DNA of 23,250 nt from Deltaproteobacteria bacterium (GCA_019314105.1 JAFCZY010000003.1:1-23250); one strand, 5' to 3'. Positions 1 to 6,909 are shown, counted from the first letter of the stretch. Made by a program: numbers and translations. The notes: generated by a model not told the origin, from the sequence alone.

Positions 1-730
1 CCGAATTAAATGGTCGGATAGATCCCCGGATTGGGTTGATAATGTATAATGATTAAATCTCTCTACTACCTTTTCGAGAAATAATAGCTGCATTCCTTGT
101 GCTTCCACCTGAGCTAAAACCAAGAAGAATTTTAATTTTGGTATCATTAAAGACGCGTCAAATTCAACAAATTACCGAGCGTTTCTTTCTCCAGTCCGGG
201 TTTTTAATAAATTAGCAAGATACCAGATATAGTATGAATAGATTTACAGTTTCAGATTTGAAATTACAATATATGGAACAGCCTCATTCCAAATCTAAAA
301 AACTTGCTATAAATTATATTGGAGAAACATTTGAATATAGGAAACTCAATCGATCTTATTACACCATCAAAAACGGAACAATTATTTAACCTTGGTGCTC
401 GCCCTTCTCACTTAAAATATTATAAGTGACTTCTTGAAATTCAAGCAATAAATTATTCCTTCAGCGTTTAAACCCCTTTTTTCAAATAATATACAACGAG
501 TAACAAATAAGTGGATATGACAAGTAAATATAAAATCAAAATCTGAAAATAAATCCGATCCGAAAAAAAATTGTACCCAAAGTTTGATTATTAAAACTAT
601 TTCAATAAAATCAATGATCAAACTCTTTGATGCATATAGGTCCTCAAAAACTTCTATTGATAAAAGATTAAAAATACTTATTATCCAGTTAACAAACTTA
701 ATAAAAACTATGGTTTAAAAGGATTGGTCC
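1..730. other. Gene-poor AT-rich stretch with short open frames only
   Basis: No convincing complete gene is visible in the first 730 bases. Three short plus-strand frames have protein-like composition: 2-49 (15 residues ending SPDWVDNV, possibly the tail of a gene cut by the window edge), 57-218 (ends at a stop, contains LPPELKPRRILILVSLKTR, no start codon) and 234-389 (ATG, 51 residues, no Shine-Dalgarno). A fourth, 614-718 (ATG, 34 residues), stops 12 bases before the FmdB-type gene. None matches a family I recognise. They may be remains of decayed genes. No RNA gene, array or transposon end was seen. Confidence 0.4.
2..49 (+). CDS. Possible 3' end of a gene cut by the window edge
   Basis: Frame 2 is open from the first base to a TAA and reads RIKWSDRSPDWVDNV. 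The composition looks like a real C-terminus, but 15 residues are too few to identify a family, and the next 700 bases carry no clear gene to give context. This is a weak call. Confidence 0.2.
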   Translation, partial: RIKWSDRSPDWVDNV

Positions 731-922
731 ATGCCTATTTTTGAATATAAATGCAACAAATGCGAAAAAGATTTTGAAAGACTGGTTTTTATAGGGGAAG
801 AAAAAGATGTTTTCTGTCCTGAGTGTAAAAGTAAGGATGTGAATAAAAAAATGAGTGCATCAAGCTTTATGGGAAACAGTATCGGCAAATGTGCAACAAG
901 TTCACCCAAGGGATTTTCATGA
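731..922 (+). CDS. FmdB-family zinc ribbon protein
   Basis: A 63-residue protein of the FmdB/putative regulatory protein family (CxxC_CxxC_SSSS type). It begins MPIFEYKCNKCEKDFE, the family's standard opening, and carries two CxxC pairs (C8/C11 and C29/C32), which would bind one zinc. After the ribbon comes the usual short Ser-rich tail (SASSFMG). The ATG has an AAAGGA Shine-Dalgarno about eight bases upstream. Its biochemical role is not established; FmdB was first named as a possible regulator of formamidase or amidase genes, and members occur in many unrelated contexts. It converges with the YkgJ-type gene, leaving a 55-base gap that contains a short hairpin. Family is confident, function unknown. 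Confidence 0.85.
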   Translation: MPIFEYKCNKCEKDFERLVFIGEEKDVFCPECKSKDVNKKMSASSFMGNSIGKCATSSPKGFS

Positions 923-935
923 GCTGGATAATTTT

Positions 936-954
936 ATTCTTCAGGCAGAAGAAT
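936..954. terminator. Weak bidirectional hairpin between convergent genes
   Basis: ATTCTTC and GAAGAAT form a 7-bp stem around the loop AGGCA. It lies between the stops of the convergent FmdB-type and YkgJ-type genes. The stem is AT-rich and there is no clean U-tract, so its strength as a terminator is doubtful. Confidence 0.3.
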
Positions 955-977
955 AGATAAAAAATACCTTTCAACAT

Positions 978-1328
978 CTACTCAAATCCTCTACACCCGG
1001 TTTTTTCAGCATGCTCTCTTGATTTCGGATAATTTCGACAATGTTCTGGTTTTACATCATGAATCCGGCAAATGTATTTATCTTGCTTTGGAAGTTTCCT
1101 TAGCCATGGACACCTCCCCACATCATCACCTGTTTTTGGACTTATCCAAATATCATGAATATAATGATCTTCACCAAGAGGTATTGAGTTCACCCATTCA
1201 AGGATATCATATCGTCCTTCCATTTCCCATAATGCAATTTCTTCATCACTGACACTTGTTTGAAAAGCATCGCTGAGGTTGATACAGCAGTTACCGCATT
1301 GTTTGCATTTGAAAGTTTTAGGGGGCAT
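978..1328 (-). CDS. YkgJ-family cysteine cluster protein
   Basis: A 116-residue protein of the YkgJ / CxxCxxCC family (annotated as zinc- or iron-chelating domain). The N-terminus has the signature FKCKQCGNCC, and later come GRCPWL, YICRIH and KPEHCRNYP, the spaced cysteines typical of the family, ending in CRGF. These proteins are thought to bind a metal or an Fe-S cluster; the function is not settled. The ATG has a good AAAGGA five bases upstream. It is transcribed in the same direction as the SHOCT and lipoprotein genes, about 95 bases after the SHOCT gene, so it could be the last gene of that unit. The length is normal for the family. Confidence 0.85.
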   Translation of the reverse strand: MPPKTFKCKQCGNCCINLSDAFQTSVSDEEIALWEMEGRYDILEWVNSIPLGEDHYIHDIWISPKTGDDVGRCPWLRKLPKQDKYICRIHDVKPEHCRNYPKSREHAEKTGCRGFE

Positions 1329-1422
1329 ATTGGTCCTTTATTTGTGAATCAGATGCCTATGTTTCACTTCAAATATCTTTCACCGCACTTTATCAAAGTA
1401 GGGAATGGATTCAACAGTTTTT

Positions 1423-1690
1423 TTATTTTCTTTCGAGAACAGATTTCATTTCAGAAAACTCTTGTTCATTTATTTCTCCCGAAGCATATCGTTTCTTTAA
1501 AATATCTAAAGCACTTTCATTTTTTTTTAGATTGATTTCCGGAAATCAACCGTCTTATAATCGATATGAGTCCATAGATGATCAAACCCCAGAATAATAA
1601 TGGGAATATCCATCCAAAAAAACCGTGTCCAAAACCAAAAAATGATGCTCCGTTACAAAATCCATCACCCCAATTTATTGAGTGCCACAT
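1423..1690 (-). pseudogene. SHOCT-domain small membrane protein, frameshifted in an A9 run
   Basis: Reading from the ATG at 1690 gives a Gly/Phe-rich start, a transmembrane segment (WIFPLLFWGLIIYGLISII) and a basic end that meets TGA just after nine consecutive A's (minus strand; plus-strand T's at 1520-1528). In the next frame the sequence continues as ALDILKKRYASGEINEQEF and ends ERK-stop at 1423. That is a textbook SHOCT domain (short C-terminal domain, oligomerisation or interaction). Removing one A gives an intact protein of about 88 residues with the usual family layout: one TM helix, linker, SHOCT. The start has GGAG six bases upstream, and lies two bases after the lipoprotein stop. 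Options are a true mutation, a sequencing error in a homopolymer, or transcriptional slippage on the A tract restoring the frame in part of the transcripts. Confidence 0.75.
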
Positions 1691-1692
1691 GG

Positions 1693-1896
1693 TTATCTCC
1701 TGTAATATTTTCTATCATAATTTCTATGATTGTCATGCCTATGGTAATTCTGGTCATATGAACCATTATATGAGTTATAATGATAATTTCTATGATGATA
1801 GCCGCCATTGAATCCCCTTGCGTAAAAGCAACCTGATAATATTAAAGAAAGGAGCACGATTAAAAATAATATGCTGAAATGTTTAAATTTTGACAT
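1693..1896 (-). CDS. Small Tyr/His/Asn-rich lipoprotein
   Basis: A 67-residue protein with a signal sequence of basic start plus hydrophobic core (FSILFLIVLLSLILSGC) ending in a lipobox (LSGC, Cys near residue 23), so it is probably processed by signal peptidase II and lipidated. The mature part is almost entirely Tyr, His, Asn, Arg, Asp and Gly (for example YHHRNYHYNSYNG), low in complexity and polar. The histidines could bind metal, but that is inference. The ATG has an ideal AAGGAGG six bases upstream. The gene is followed directly by the SHOCT membrane protein gene and probably shares its transcript. I do not recognise a family. Confidence 0.6.
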   Translation of the reverse strand: MSKFKHFSILFLIVLLSLILSGCFYARGFNGGYHHRNYHYNSYNGSYDQNYHRHDNHRNYDRKYYRR

Positions 1897-2229
1897 AAGT
1901 CCTCCTTCGTTTATTTGTAATTCGTAAAATTATAATTGCAACATGGATGCCGAGGTTTAAAATTAATAAAAAATATTTTTAAGCGTTTGATATTAAAAGA
2001 GTTATTTTATTTCAAAGGAATTACATAAAGAGTTATACGAATATAATTATGGGTATTTATTATACAGTTGAAAAATTGATTGGATAATAAGTATACGATT
2101 TTCATAATTATCGATTAAGAAATGGGGAAGAATCTGTTTGATTTTAGCCTTGTAATCTTCCCCTCCAGGTGCAATATACCAATAACAAACTCAGTTCCAT
2201 ATTCGTCATAACCTGAAAAGGAGATCTTC
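1897..2229. other. Intergenic region with a possible decayed minus-strand gene
   Basis: This gap separates the lipoprotein start from the first MYLSEEKR-type start and should hold both divergent promoters; no clear -35/-10 pair stands out. On the minus strand, 2190 to 2047 is open for 47 residues and reads like protein (YWYIAPGGEDYKAKIKQILP), ending at TAA. It has no start codon. The stretch just upstream reads FSGYDEYGTEFVIG in a different frame, so the pair may be the remains of one gene broken by a frameshift. The family was not recognised. Confidence 0.3.
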
Positions 2230-2319
2230 ATGTATCTATCTGAAGAGAAACGGGTCGAGATCCGGAAATGTATTGAAAATTTACAAAGCACACCGGTTAA
2301 ACATGAAAATAATAAATAA
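2230..2319 (+). CDS. 29-residue ORF, truncated copy of the 2996 gene start
   Basis: The ATG at 2230 has AAAGGAG upstream and encodes MYLSEEKRVEIRKCIENL and a few more residues to TAA. The first 14 residues match the gene at 2996 (MYLSEEKRAEIRKC), and the first 23 bases are identical. After about 50 bases the similarity ends. It overlaps the start of the PHP gene in another frame. It may be a leader that couples translation into the PHP gene, or the broken end of a duplicated gene. There is no evidence that the peptide itself matters. Confidence 0.35.
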   Translation: MYLSEEKRVEIRKCIENLQSTPVKHENNK

Positions 2320-2986
2320 CAAAATATCCGGAGATTATCACCTACACTCTTCAACTATCTCAGATGGAATGAACTCAATAGATGAAATTGTAATCCAGGC
2401 TGGGAAATTAAACTACCAAGAAATTGCTATTACAGATCATAACCAGGAATATCTCGACAGCTATAAGTTTAGTGCTAATACTCATTACAGCATCGTCTCA
2501 TCAGGAAGATGGAAAAATATCCATAATGATGTCCATGTTATCTTTGGTGTGGAAGCAGATTTATTAAATGAGAATGGTGATATTTGCAACCATATTCAAA
2601 ATATTTTTCCAGAATTCATAATATTGTCAGCACATGAGAAAATGTACGCCGGAAATATAAGGTTGATCAAAAAAGGATATTTAAACGCTATTAACCGACA
2701 TGGATCTAAAATAAAATTATTAGGTCATTTATGCTCTAACCAATTTTCTGACCATTTAAATACAGAAGATATCATTGAGATTGTTTTAACGGCTAATAAA
2801 GCAGGTATCCCATTGGAATTAAATTGTGCAAATTTGGTAAATCAAAAAACTTGTGAGAAGAATTTAAAAGCAATGTTGTCATGCTGTGATTCCTTGTATG
2901 TTAATAGTGATTCCCATACTCTTTTTGAATTTATCAATGTTAGGAATGAAGGTTTTAATTATTTAAAATCAAATAATTATATATGA
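2303..2986 (+). CDS. PHP-domain phosphoesterase
   Basis: A PHP-domain (polymerase and histidinol phosphatase) metal-dependent phosphoesterase of about 227 residues. Visible metal ligands are DYHLHSST (HxH) near the start, ITDHNQEY (DH), a Glu in FGVEADLL, LSAHEK, LLGHLCSNQF, and VNSDSHTLFEF near the end, in the expected order. ELNCANL between the last motifs is also typical. This size and layout fit stand-alone PHP proteins such as histidinol-phosphate-phosphatase-like enzymes; the substrate cannot be told. I chose the ATG at 2303; a TTG at 2273 would add ten residues and overlap the short ORF more. It lies between two copies of the MYLSEEKR start and ends nine bases before the second. Confidence 0.75.
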   Translation: MKIINNKISGDYHLHSSTISDGMNSIDEIVIQAGKLNYQEIAITDHNQEYLDSYKFSANTHYSIVSSGRWKNIHNDVHVIFGVEADLLNENGDICNHIQNIFPEFIILSAHEKMYAGNIRLIKKGYLNAINRHGSKIKLLGHLCSNQFSDHLNTEDIIEIVLTANKAGIPLELNCANLVNQKTCEKNLKAMLSCCDSLYVNSDSHTLFEFINVRNEGFNYLKSNNYI

Positions 2987-2995
2987 GAGGAATGC

Positions 2996-3187
2996 ATGTA
3001 TCTATCTGAAGAGAAACGAGCAGAAATCAGGAAATGTTTTGGAAAGCTGCGATCCAATTCAGAACTCAATCCAGGACAAAATAATGGGAATCGTATTAAA
3101 GGGTTTCATGACACAGAGGAGGGAAGGAAAGTTTCGCAAATTTTATTTGGTGCCAGGAATGGGAAGGAAGTTTTTACACCGTTTTGA
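2996..3187 (+). CDS. Hypothetical protein, 63 aa (MYLSEEKR-type)
   Basis: A small soluble, charged protein starting MYLSEEKRAEIRKCFGKL, with GAGAGG about six bases before its ATG. The middle is Asn/Gly-rich and the end reads FGARNGKEVFTPF, then TGA. Its first 14 residues are repeated at 2230. The next gene (3194) is in the same frame, separated only by this TGA and two codons, so the two could once have been one 131-residue protein. No SECIS-like hairpin is seen after this TGA, and the residue context does not resemble a redox site. No family recognised. Confidence 0.45.
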   Translation: MYLSEEKRAEIRKCFGKLRSNSELNPGQNNGNRIKGFHDTEEGRKVSQILFGARNGKEVFTPF

Positions 3188-3193
3188 GATGAA

Positions 3194-3391
3194 GTGGGTT
3201 TAACTGCCATAACGTATAATTTTGATCCGGACAAATGGTATGATAGTGACTTGTATTTAATTCAATTGAAACTAAAAACCGGTGAAATAAATCAGAATGA
3301 ATATGATGAAGCGGTTGAGATCCTGGATAAAAAACTTGAAGGAATGTGGAAACGATTGGATGGGACTTATCAGATAAACAACGGGAATTGA
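3194..3391 (+). CDS. Small conserved-looking hypothetical protein, 65 aa
   Basis: Starts at a GTG and reads MGLTAITYNFDPDKWYDSDL, then a SHOCT-like helical stretch (LKTGEINQNEYDEAVEILDK) and the ending MWKRLDGTYQI. The middle LK-GEI-EYDEA pattern resembles the short helical repeat seen in SHOCT domains, but this is not a confident domain call. The Shine-Dalgarno is weak. It is followed after two bases by the next gene, suggesting co-translation. The in-frame upstream TGA is discussed with the preceding gene. Confidence 0.5.
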   Translation: MGLTAITYNFDPDKWYDSDLYLIQLKLKTGEINQNEYDEAVEILDKKLEGMWKRLDGTYQINNGN

Positions 3392-3393
3392 TA

Positions 3394-3720
3394 ATGGGAC
3401 CAATATCAAAACTGACAAATACTCTTGAACAGGCAGATGATATTTATTTGCCGTCATTTCCTCCAAAAAGTCCACTTACACAGTCTTGTTTTTCATGCTG
3501 GGGATTTTTTGACCTTTGTGTCGGGATTAAAAAAGAATCTTTTGGAACTGTCATACTTGATTTTTTAAAAAATCTAAAAGCAGAATCGGGACTGATTAAA
3601 ATCATTGAATGTATGCAAAATTCCAGGATGGGAATCTTTATCCATAAGGGGCACTTGGATAGATATGTAATTTTAGAGGAACTGGTAACCGGGATCAGTT
3701 GTCAATTTCCCTTTCGATAG
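3394..3720 (+). CDS. Hypothetical protein, probably 3'-truncated
   Basis: ATG at 3394, two bases after the preceding stop, encodes about 108 residues: MGPISKLTNTLEQADDIYLP, a segment with SCFSCWGFFDLC, then MQNSRMGIFIHKGHLDRYVI and LEELVTG. The last part looks like a conserved small-protein family in which the sequence after ELVTG normally continues; here it switches to ISCQFPFR and stop. From about 3690 on, the bases are the antisense of the neighbouring minus-strand gene's conserved KLTTDP motif. I infer the gene has lost its 3' end at a rearrangement point. No function can be assigned. Confidence 0.5.
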   Translation: MGPISKLTNTLEQADDIYLPSFPPKSPLTQSCFSCWGFFDLCVGIKKESFGTVILDFLKNLKAESGLIKIIECMQNSRMGIFIHKGHLDRYVILEELVTGISCQFPFR

Positions 3721-4224
3721 TTCTAAAACTGCATGACGTTCATCGTTTAATTCAAGTATGTTGCAAATTCCGGTGAAAATACCTATCCCATCATCAGTTA
3801 TAATTATTTCTGAAGATACAGGTGTTTTTTTAATCGTAATTATTGCGTGATTACCTTGTGAGTGGTCAATTGCATTATTTAGCATTTCCGTGAAGCAATA
3901 ATGCCAGATATCTAATACATTGTCTGGCAGGGCACCAAGCTTAGAAGCTACAAAATCACGCCAAATCCGGTCTTCTTCAAGACCTAACAAGTCAAAACTT
4001 TCTGTAACTTCAACGAGCGGATGAAGTTTGTAAATTCTATTTCGGGTATTTCCTTCTGCAATTATAGACTTTTGTTGAACCAATCTTTTCATATGGACAC
4101 TAACTGCTTGTCGAGAAATGTCAAATTCATCAGCAGTAACTATAACAATGTCATTGGCATGACCTTCAACATTGTTTATAATAAATTGTCGAATAGCTTC
4201 TCCACGATCACGCAAACCAACCAT
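3673..4224 (-). pseudogene. HTH / HATPase-like regulator with lost C-terminal (STAS-like) domain
   Basis: From the ATG at 4224 (GGGGG five bases upstream) the protein reads as an N-terminal winged helix (FDISRQAVSVHMKRLVQQKS, residues about 30-50), a linker with RNRIYKL, then a GHKL ATPase-like domain: TEMLNNAIDHSQG (N box) and ITDDGIGIF (G1 box). It then shows LELNDERHAVLELSKGKLTT-DP. In homologues I know, this KLTTDP motif is followed by a SGEGIFFTSR-type segment and a STAS-like DUF4325 domain. Here it ends within five residues (GYQFL). So the catalytic lid and the last domain are missing. The truncation point coincides with the end of the convergent gene at 3394. The longer open frame back to 4560 is not protein-like and was not used. 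Confidence 0.7.
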
Positions 4225-4232
4225 AACAACCC

Positions 4233-4263
4233 CCATTGTCAATGTTATCCGACCATTTGTCAA
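4233..4263 (-). promoter_or_regulatory. Direct repeat upstream of the HTH regulator, possible operator
   Basis: On the minus strand TTGACAATGG (4242-4233) and TTGACAAATGG (4263-4253) are two near-identical copies spaced about 21 bases apart, two helical turns, immediately upstream of the start. A TATAAT lies just upstream at 4270-4265. This is a plausible operator for autoregulation by the winged-helix protein; it is inference from spacing and position only. Confidence 0.3.
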
Positions 4264-4357
4264 CATTATAAAAATAAGTTTATAAACCCTCTGTGACAGT
4301 ATGAATGAGACACCTACCTCTTGAAAAATTAGTGTGGGGCGGGTAAGGGAAATACTT

Positions 4358-4450
4358 ATGAAACCAATTAAAATGAACAAACTGCCAACATCTGCAATCC
4401 GGCCAGGCGCTTGGGTTAATAAACCAAAACAGGAAAAATTTGTGGGATGA
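4358..4450 (+). CDS. Possible small ORF, 30 aa
   Basis: ATG with AAGGGA seven bases upstream, encoding MKPIKMNKLPTSAIRPGAWV and ten more residues to TGA. The codon use looks like coding sequence and it is divergent from the truncated HTH regulator. It may be a peptide or the leftover start of a gene. Weak call; no family seen. The remaining bases between 4225 and 4504 show no other gene. Confidence 0.22.
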   Translation: MKPIKMNKLPTSAIRPGAWVNKPKQEKFVG

Positions 4451-4504
4451 TTTGGAAAAGAAGACAAAAAGAAATGGAAATCGCCTTTTCTAAATAATTC
4501 CTGA

Positions 4505-5374
4505 TCAAGCCGCTCCCATGATGGCGAGGGCAATAATAAAGATAGTGATGAAAAGGGCAATCAGATCTTTTTTCGGGAATTGAAGCGTCCTGTTCAGGGG
4601 AAAGAAAATGATGCCGGAACCAAGTCCGCTGAAAAATCCAAAAACATGGGCCATAACATCTGTATTTTCTCCCTGGCTGAACATAGCGATCAGCACAGTA
4701 CCGGCAAATATGGGCATGAGCGTGTTGAAGCGAAATGGTTTTGCCTTTTGCGTCATCTGAAATGCCACAAGAAGGCCTGCCGCTCCCATGATGGCGGTTG
4801 AGGCGCCAATGGAAAGGTGAGCAGTTTTGTGAAGATGGGCATTGATAAGATTACCAAGGGTGCCGGCAAACAGCAACATAAAGGATCCTGTGCCAAATCC
4901 GGACAAGGTGATCACGGGTGCTCCGAATATAAGCATACCGGCCATATTCCCTGCAAGATGCCGGGCATCTGCATGTAAAAACAGGGCGGTAATAGCTCTA
5001 TAGGTTTCTCCCTGGAGGATAAAAAGGGCGGAGGCGCCATATTTGAGTATCATGTGTTCGTGAATATGATAGTGAAGACATAATGCATGGATAAGCCAGA
5101 ACAATCCCATGATGGAAAAAGCAGTATAGGATTTAAAGGAGGATATGGGGATTTGCTGTAACTGCTGTTTGAGTCTGAAAAATTTATTTTCTTTATAATA
5201 GATCTCAATCATGATGCGGGCTTTTTCCATATCCTCATGATTTACAAGGATATCAAATAATTTGTTTTTTCGTTCAACACGGGTTTCAATGTTTTGGGAT
5301 GTTAAAATAAGGATGATTAAATCTGCCTTCTTGGCAGAAAGAGTTGTCAATAATTTTTCCAAATTCCGGCTCAC
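4505..5374 (-). CDS. Rhomboid-family intramembrane serine protease
   Basis: A 289-residue multi-spanning membrane protein of the rhomboid family, which cleaves transmembrane substrates within the bilayer. The catalytic serine motif is GASTAIMG (Ser192), the catalytic histidine is in MAHVFGFFSG (His243), and the oxyanion Asn is in HLAGNMAG (Asn143). Before the membrane core there is a cytoplasmic N-terminal helical region (residues 1-80), as in GluP/YqgP-like rhomboids. Several hydrophobic helices follow between residues 83 and 285. The gene is monocistronic as far as can be seen, divergent from the FAH-family gene. The substrate is unknown. All key residues are present, so it is probably active. 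Confidence 0.9.
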   Translation of the reverse strand: MSRNLEKLLTTLSAKKADLIILILTSQNIETRVERKNKLFDILVNHEDMEKARIMIEIYYKENKFFRLKQQLQQIPISSFKSYTAFSIMGLFWLIHALCLHYHIHEHMILKYGASALFILQGETYRAITALFLHADARHLAGNMAGMLIFGAPVITLSGFGTGSFMLLFAGTLGNLINAHLHKTAHLSIGASTAIMGAAGLLVAFQMTQKAKPFRFNTLMPIFAGTVLIAMFSQGENTDVMAHVFGFFSGLGSGIIFFPLNRTLQFPKKDLIALFITIFIIALAIMGAA

Positions 5375-5472
5375 GGGTTAAAGGGCCTTGACCTTTTGTG
5401 GCAATGGTTTTAATACAATTAAAAAATAAACAATATTTTTAATATATATATGAATGATAGGAGAAAATAAAC

Positions 5473-6282
5473 ATGCAAATACTAAGGTTTGAAAGTGATG
5501 ACAATAAAATCTATACGGGGTGTGATTTTGAGGATGACAGCGCATCTATTCTTGAAGGAGATATTTATACTGATTTTTCTAATACAGGGAAAAGAAAATC
5601 GGTTAAAAAAATTTTAACACCGATTTTACCCAGCGTTATTTTTTGTATCGGGCTAAATTATAGACTCCATGCCAAAGAGACCGGAAAGGAATTGCCAAAA
5701 TATCCAGTGGTATTTATGAAAAATTTGAGTGCGGCAGCAGCTCATCTGGATGAGATTAAAATTCCACCCTCCTGTGTAAAGATCCCGGAAGTGGATTATG
5801 AGGTCGAACTGGCTGTGATCATAAAAAAGAAGGCAAAGAATGTCTTGCCGGAAAATGCCCTTGATTATGTCCTGGGATATACCTGTGCCAATGATATCTC
5901 TGCCAGAAGATGGCAGATGCATGCTGGCGGTGGTCAATGGATAAAGGGTAAAAGTTTTGATACCTTCTGTCCCTTTGGCCCCTGGATGGTGACACCGGAT
6001 GAGCTGACGGATCCGAATAATCTTGATATTGAATGTGTATTAAATGGTAATACCATGCAGAAAAGTAATACCAATGATATGATTTTTTCAGTGCCTCAAA
6101 TTATTTCATATTTATCCGAGTCAGTCACTTTGTTGCCCGGAACCCTTATCTTGACCGGTACGCCAAGTGGCGTTGGGTTTGCCCGGAAACCGCCTGTTTA
6201 CCTTAGCCCGGGGGATGTGCTGGAAACAAAAGTTGATAAAATCGGCGTGTTGAAAAATTATGTAACACTTGAGGAAGCATAA
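5473..6282 (+). CDS. Fumarylacetoacetate hydrolase (FAH)-family protein
   Basis: A 269-residue protein of the FAH superfamily, which includes fumarylpyruvate hydrolases, acylpyruvases, oxaloacetate tautomerases/decarboxylases and HpcE-type enzymes. Family landmarks are FCIGLNYRLHAKETG, PVVFMKNLSAAAA, VDYEVELAVII (metal-binding Glu110 and Glu112), YTCANDISARRWQ (Asp141), KGKSFDTFCPFGPW and ILTGTPSGVGFARKPP. The acidic metal ligands and the GTPSGVG turn are intact, so a Mg-dependent enzyme is likely. The start has AGGAGA eight bases upstream. It stands alone, divergent from the rhomboid gene and convergent with the ZraP-like gene, so context does not choose among substrates. Confidence 0.88.
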   Translation: MQILRFESDDNKIYTGCDFEDDSASILEGDIYTDFSNTGKRKSVKKILTPILPSVIFCIGLNYRLHAKETGKELPKYPVVFMKNLSAAAAHLDEIKIPPSCVKIPEVDYEVELAVIIKKKAKNVLPENALDYVLGYTCANDISARRWQMHAGGGQWIKGKSFDTFCPFGPWMVTPDELTDPNNLDIECVLNGNTMQKSNTNDMIFSVPQIISYLSESVTLLPGTLILTGTPSGVGFARKPPVYLSPGDVLETKVDKIGVLKNYVTLEEA

Positions 6283-6285
6283 GCA

Positions 6286-6323
6286 AACCGCCCGGAAGGA
6301 TGATGTCACCATTCCGGGCGGTT
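6286..6323. terminator. Strong bidirectional hairpin between convergent genes
   Basis: AACCGCCCGGAA (6286-6297) and TTCCGGGCGGTT (6312-6323) form a perfect 12-bp GC-rich stem with a 14-base loop. It begins four bases after the FAH-family stop and ends 22 bases before the ZraP-like stop. Neither side has a long U-tract, but the position between convergent genes makes shared termination the likely role. Confidence 0.6.
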
Positions 6324-6345
6324 ATAAAGCAAATCAGGTTACCGT

Positions 6346-6843
6346 TTAATTGTTGTTATAATAACAACCGTTTCCCTGTCCCTGAAACCCTCTCTGGCCG
6401 CCTCTTCCTGACCACTTGCCGCGGCCTTGACCGAATCCCGCACCCATACCAAGTTCAGGAGAGATTTTTTTTGCGCCCAACTGAAAATCGATCCGTTTGT
6501 CTCTCACCTGTTTTTGCAGGTCTGTGATTTCCCGGGATAATTTTTCAAGTTTGGTCCTGTCCGGGTTGGATGTTTCCATGAGCATTCTCATTTCTTGCCG
6601 TTTTTCAAATTTTGCAGATCTGGCCTCATAGGTGTCATCAATAAATACCTGGCGAAGGCTGCCCAGTTCATCTCGCTGATCCTGGGATAAGTCATTGAAG
6701 GCGCTTTGCCCTCCATATCGCGGACAGTCTTGATTAGAATTGTAACCCATTCCCCGGCCTCTGCCCTGTCCCCATGCAAATACGCTTCCTGCTACAAGTG
6801 CAACCATAAGAAGTGAACTGATCATAATAATTGATTTTTTCAT
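6346..6843 (-). CDS. ZraP/Spy-like periplasmic metal-stress protein
   Basis: A 165-residue exported protein. The signal peptide is MKKSIIMISSLLMVALVAGS followed by VFA, with likely cleavage after Ala23. The mature part has a Gly/Arg-rich start, then the helical LTxxQ-type core of the CpxP/Spy/ZraP group: LSQDQRDELGSLRQVF, MLMETSNPDRTKLEKLSREI (close to the ZraP pattern of LL-a-sPD--ki--ls-ei) and LQKQVRDKRIDF. It ends in a Gly/Arg/Gln-rich tail with one Cys. ZraP is a zinc-binding periplasmic chaperone that represses its own ZraSR system. The start at 6843 has GGAG in front and puts the sigma-54 promoter at 6910-6925 outside the gene; the longer open frame to 6948 would contain that promoter. 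It is divergent from the ZraSR-like pair. Confidence 0.82.
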   Translation of the reverse strand: MKKSIIMISSLLMVALVAGSVFAWGQGRGRGMGYNSNQDCPRYGGQSAFNDLSQDQRDELGSLRQVFIDDTYEARSAKFEKRQEMRMLMETSNPDRTKLEKLSREITDLQKQVRDKRIDFQLGAKKISPELGMGAGFGQGRGKWSGRGGQRGFQGQGNGCYYNNN

Positions 6844-6909
6844 AATAATCTCCAATTTAAAGTTTAGTTGGTTAATTGAACTTTGTATCGTTCTGTTGAA
6901 ACATGATAT

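Noticed and set aside
920..960. FmdB-type TGA at 920 as selenocysteine
   Set aside because: The frame ends two codons later at TAA and the protein already has normal length.
4225..4560. N-terminal extension of the HTH-HATPase frame back to 4560
   Set aside because: The extra 112 residues are not protein-like, overlap the rhomboid 3' end, and the ATG at 4224 has a ribosome site and starts directly at the winged helix.
4509..4796. 18-base exact repeat (GCCGCTCCCATGATGGCG) at 4509 and 4779
   Set aside because: Both copies lie in the rhomboid gene and encode the same AIMGAA residues in helices; no sign of mobility or extension beyond the motif, so chance or codon similarity is enough.
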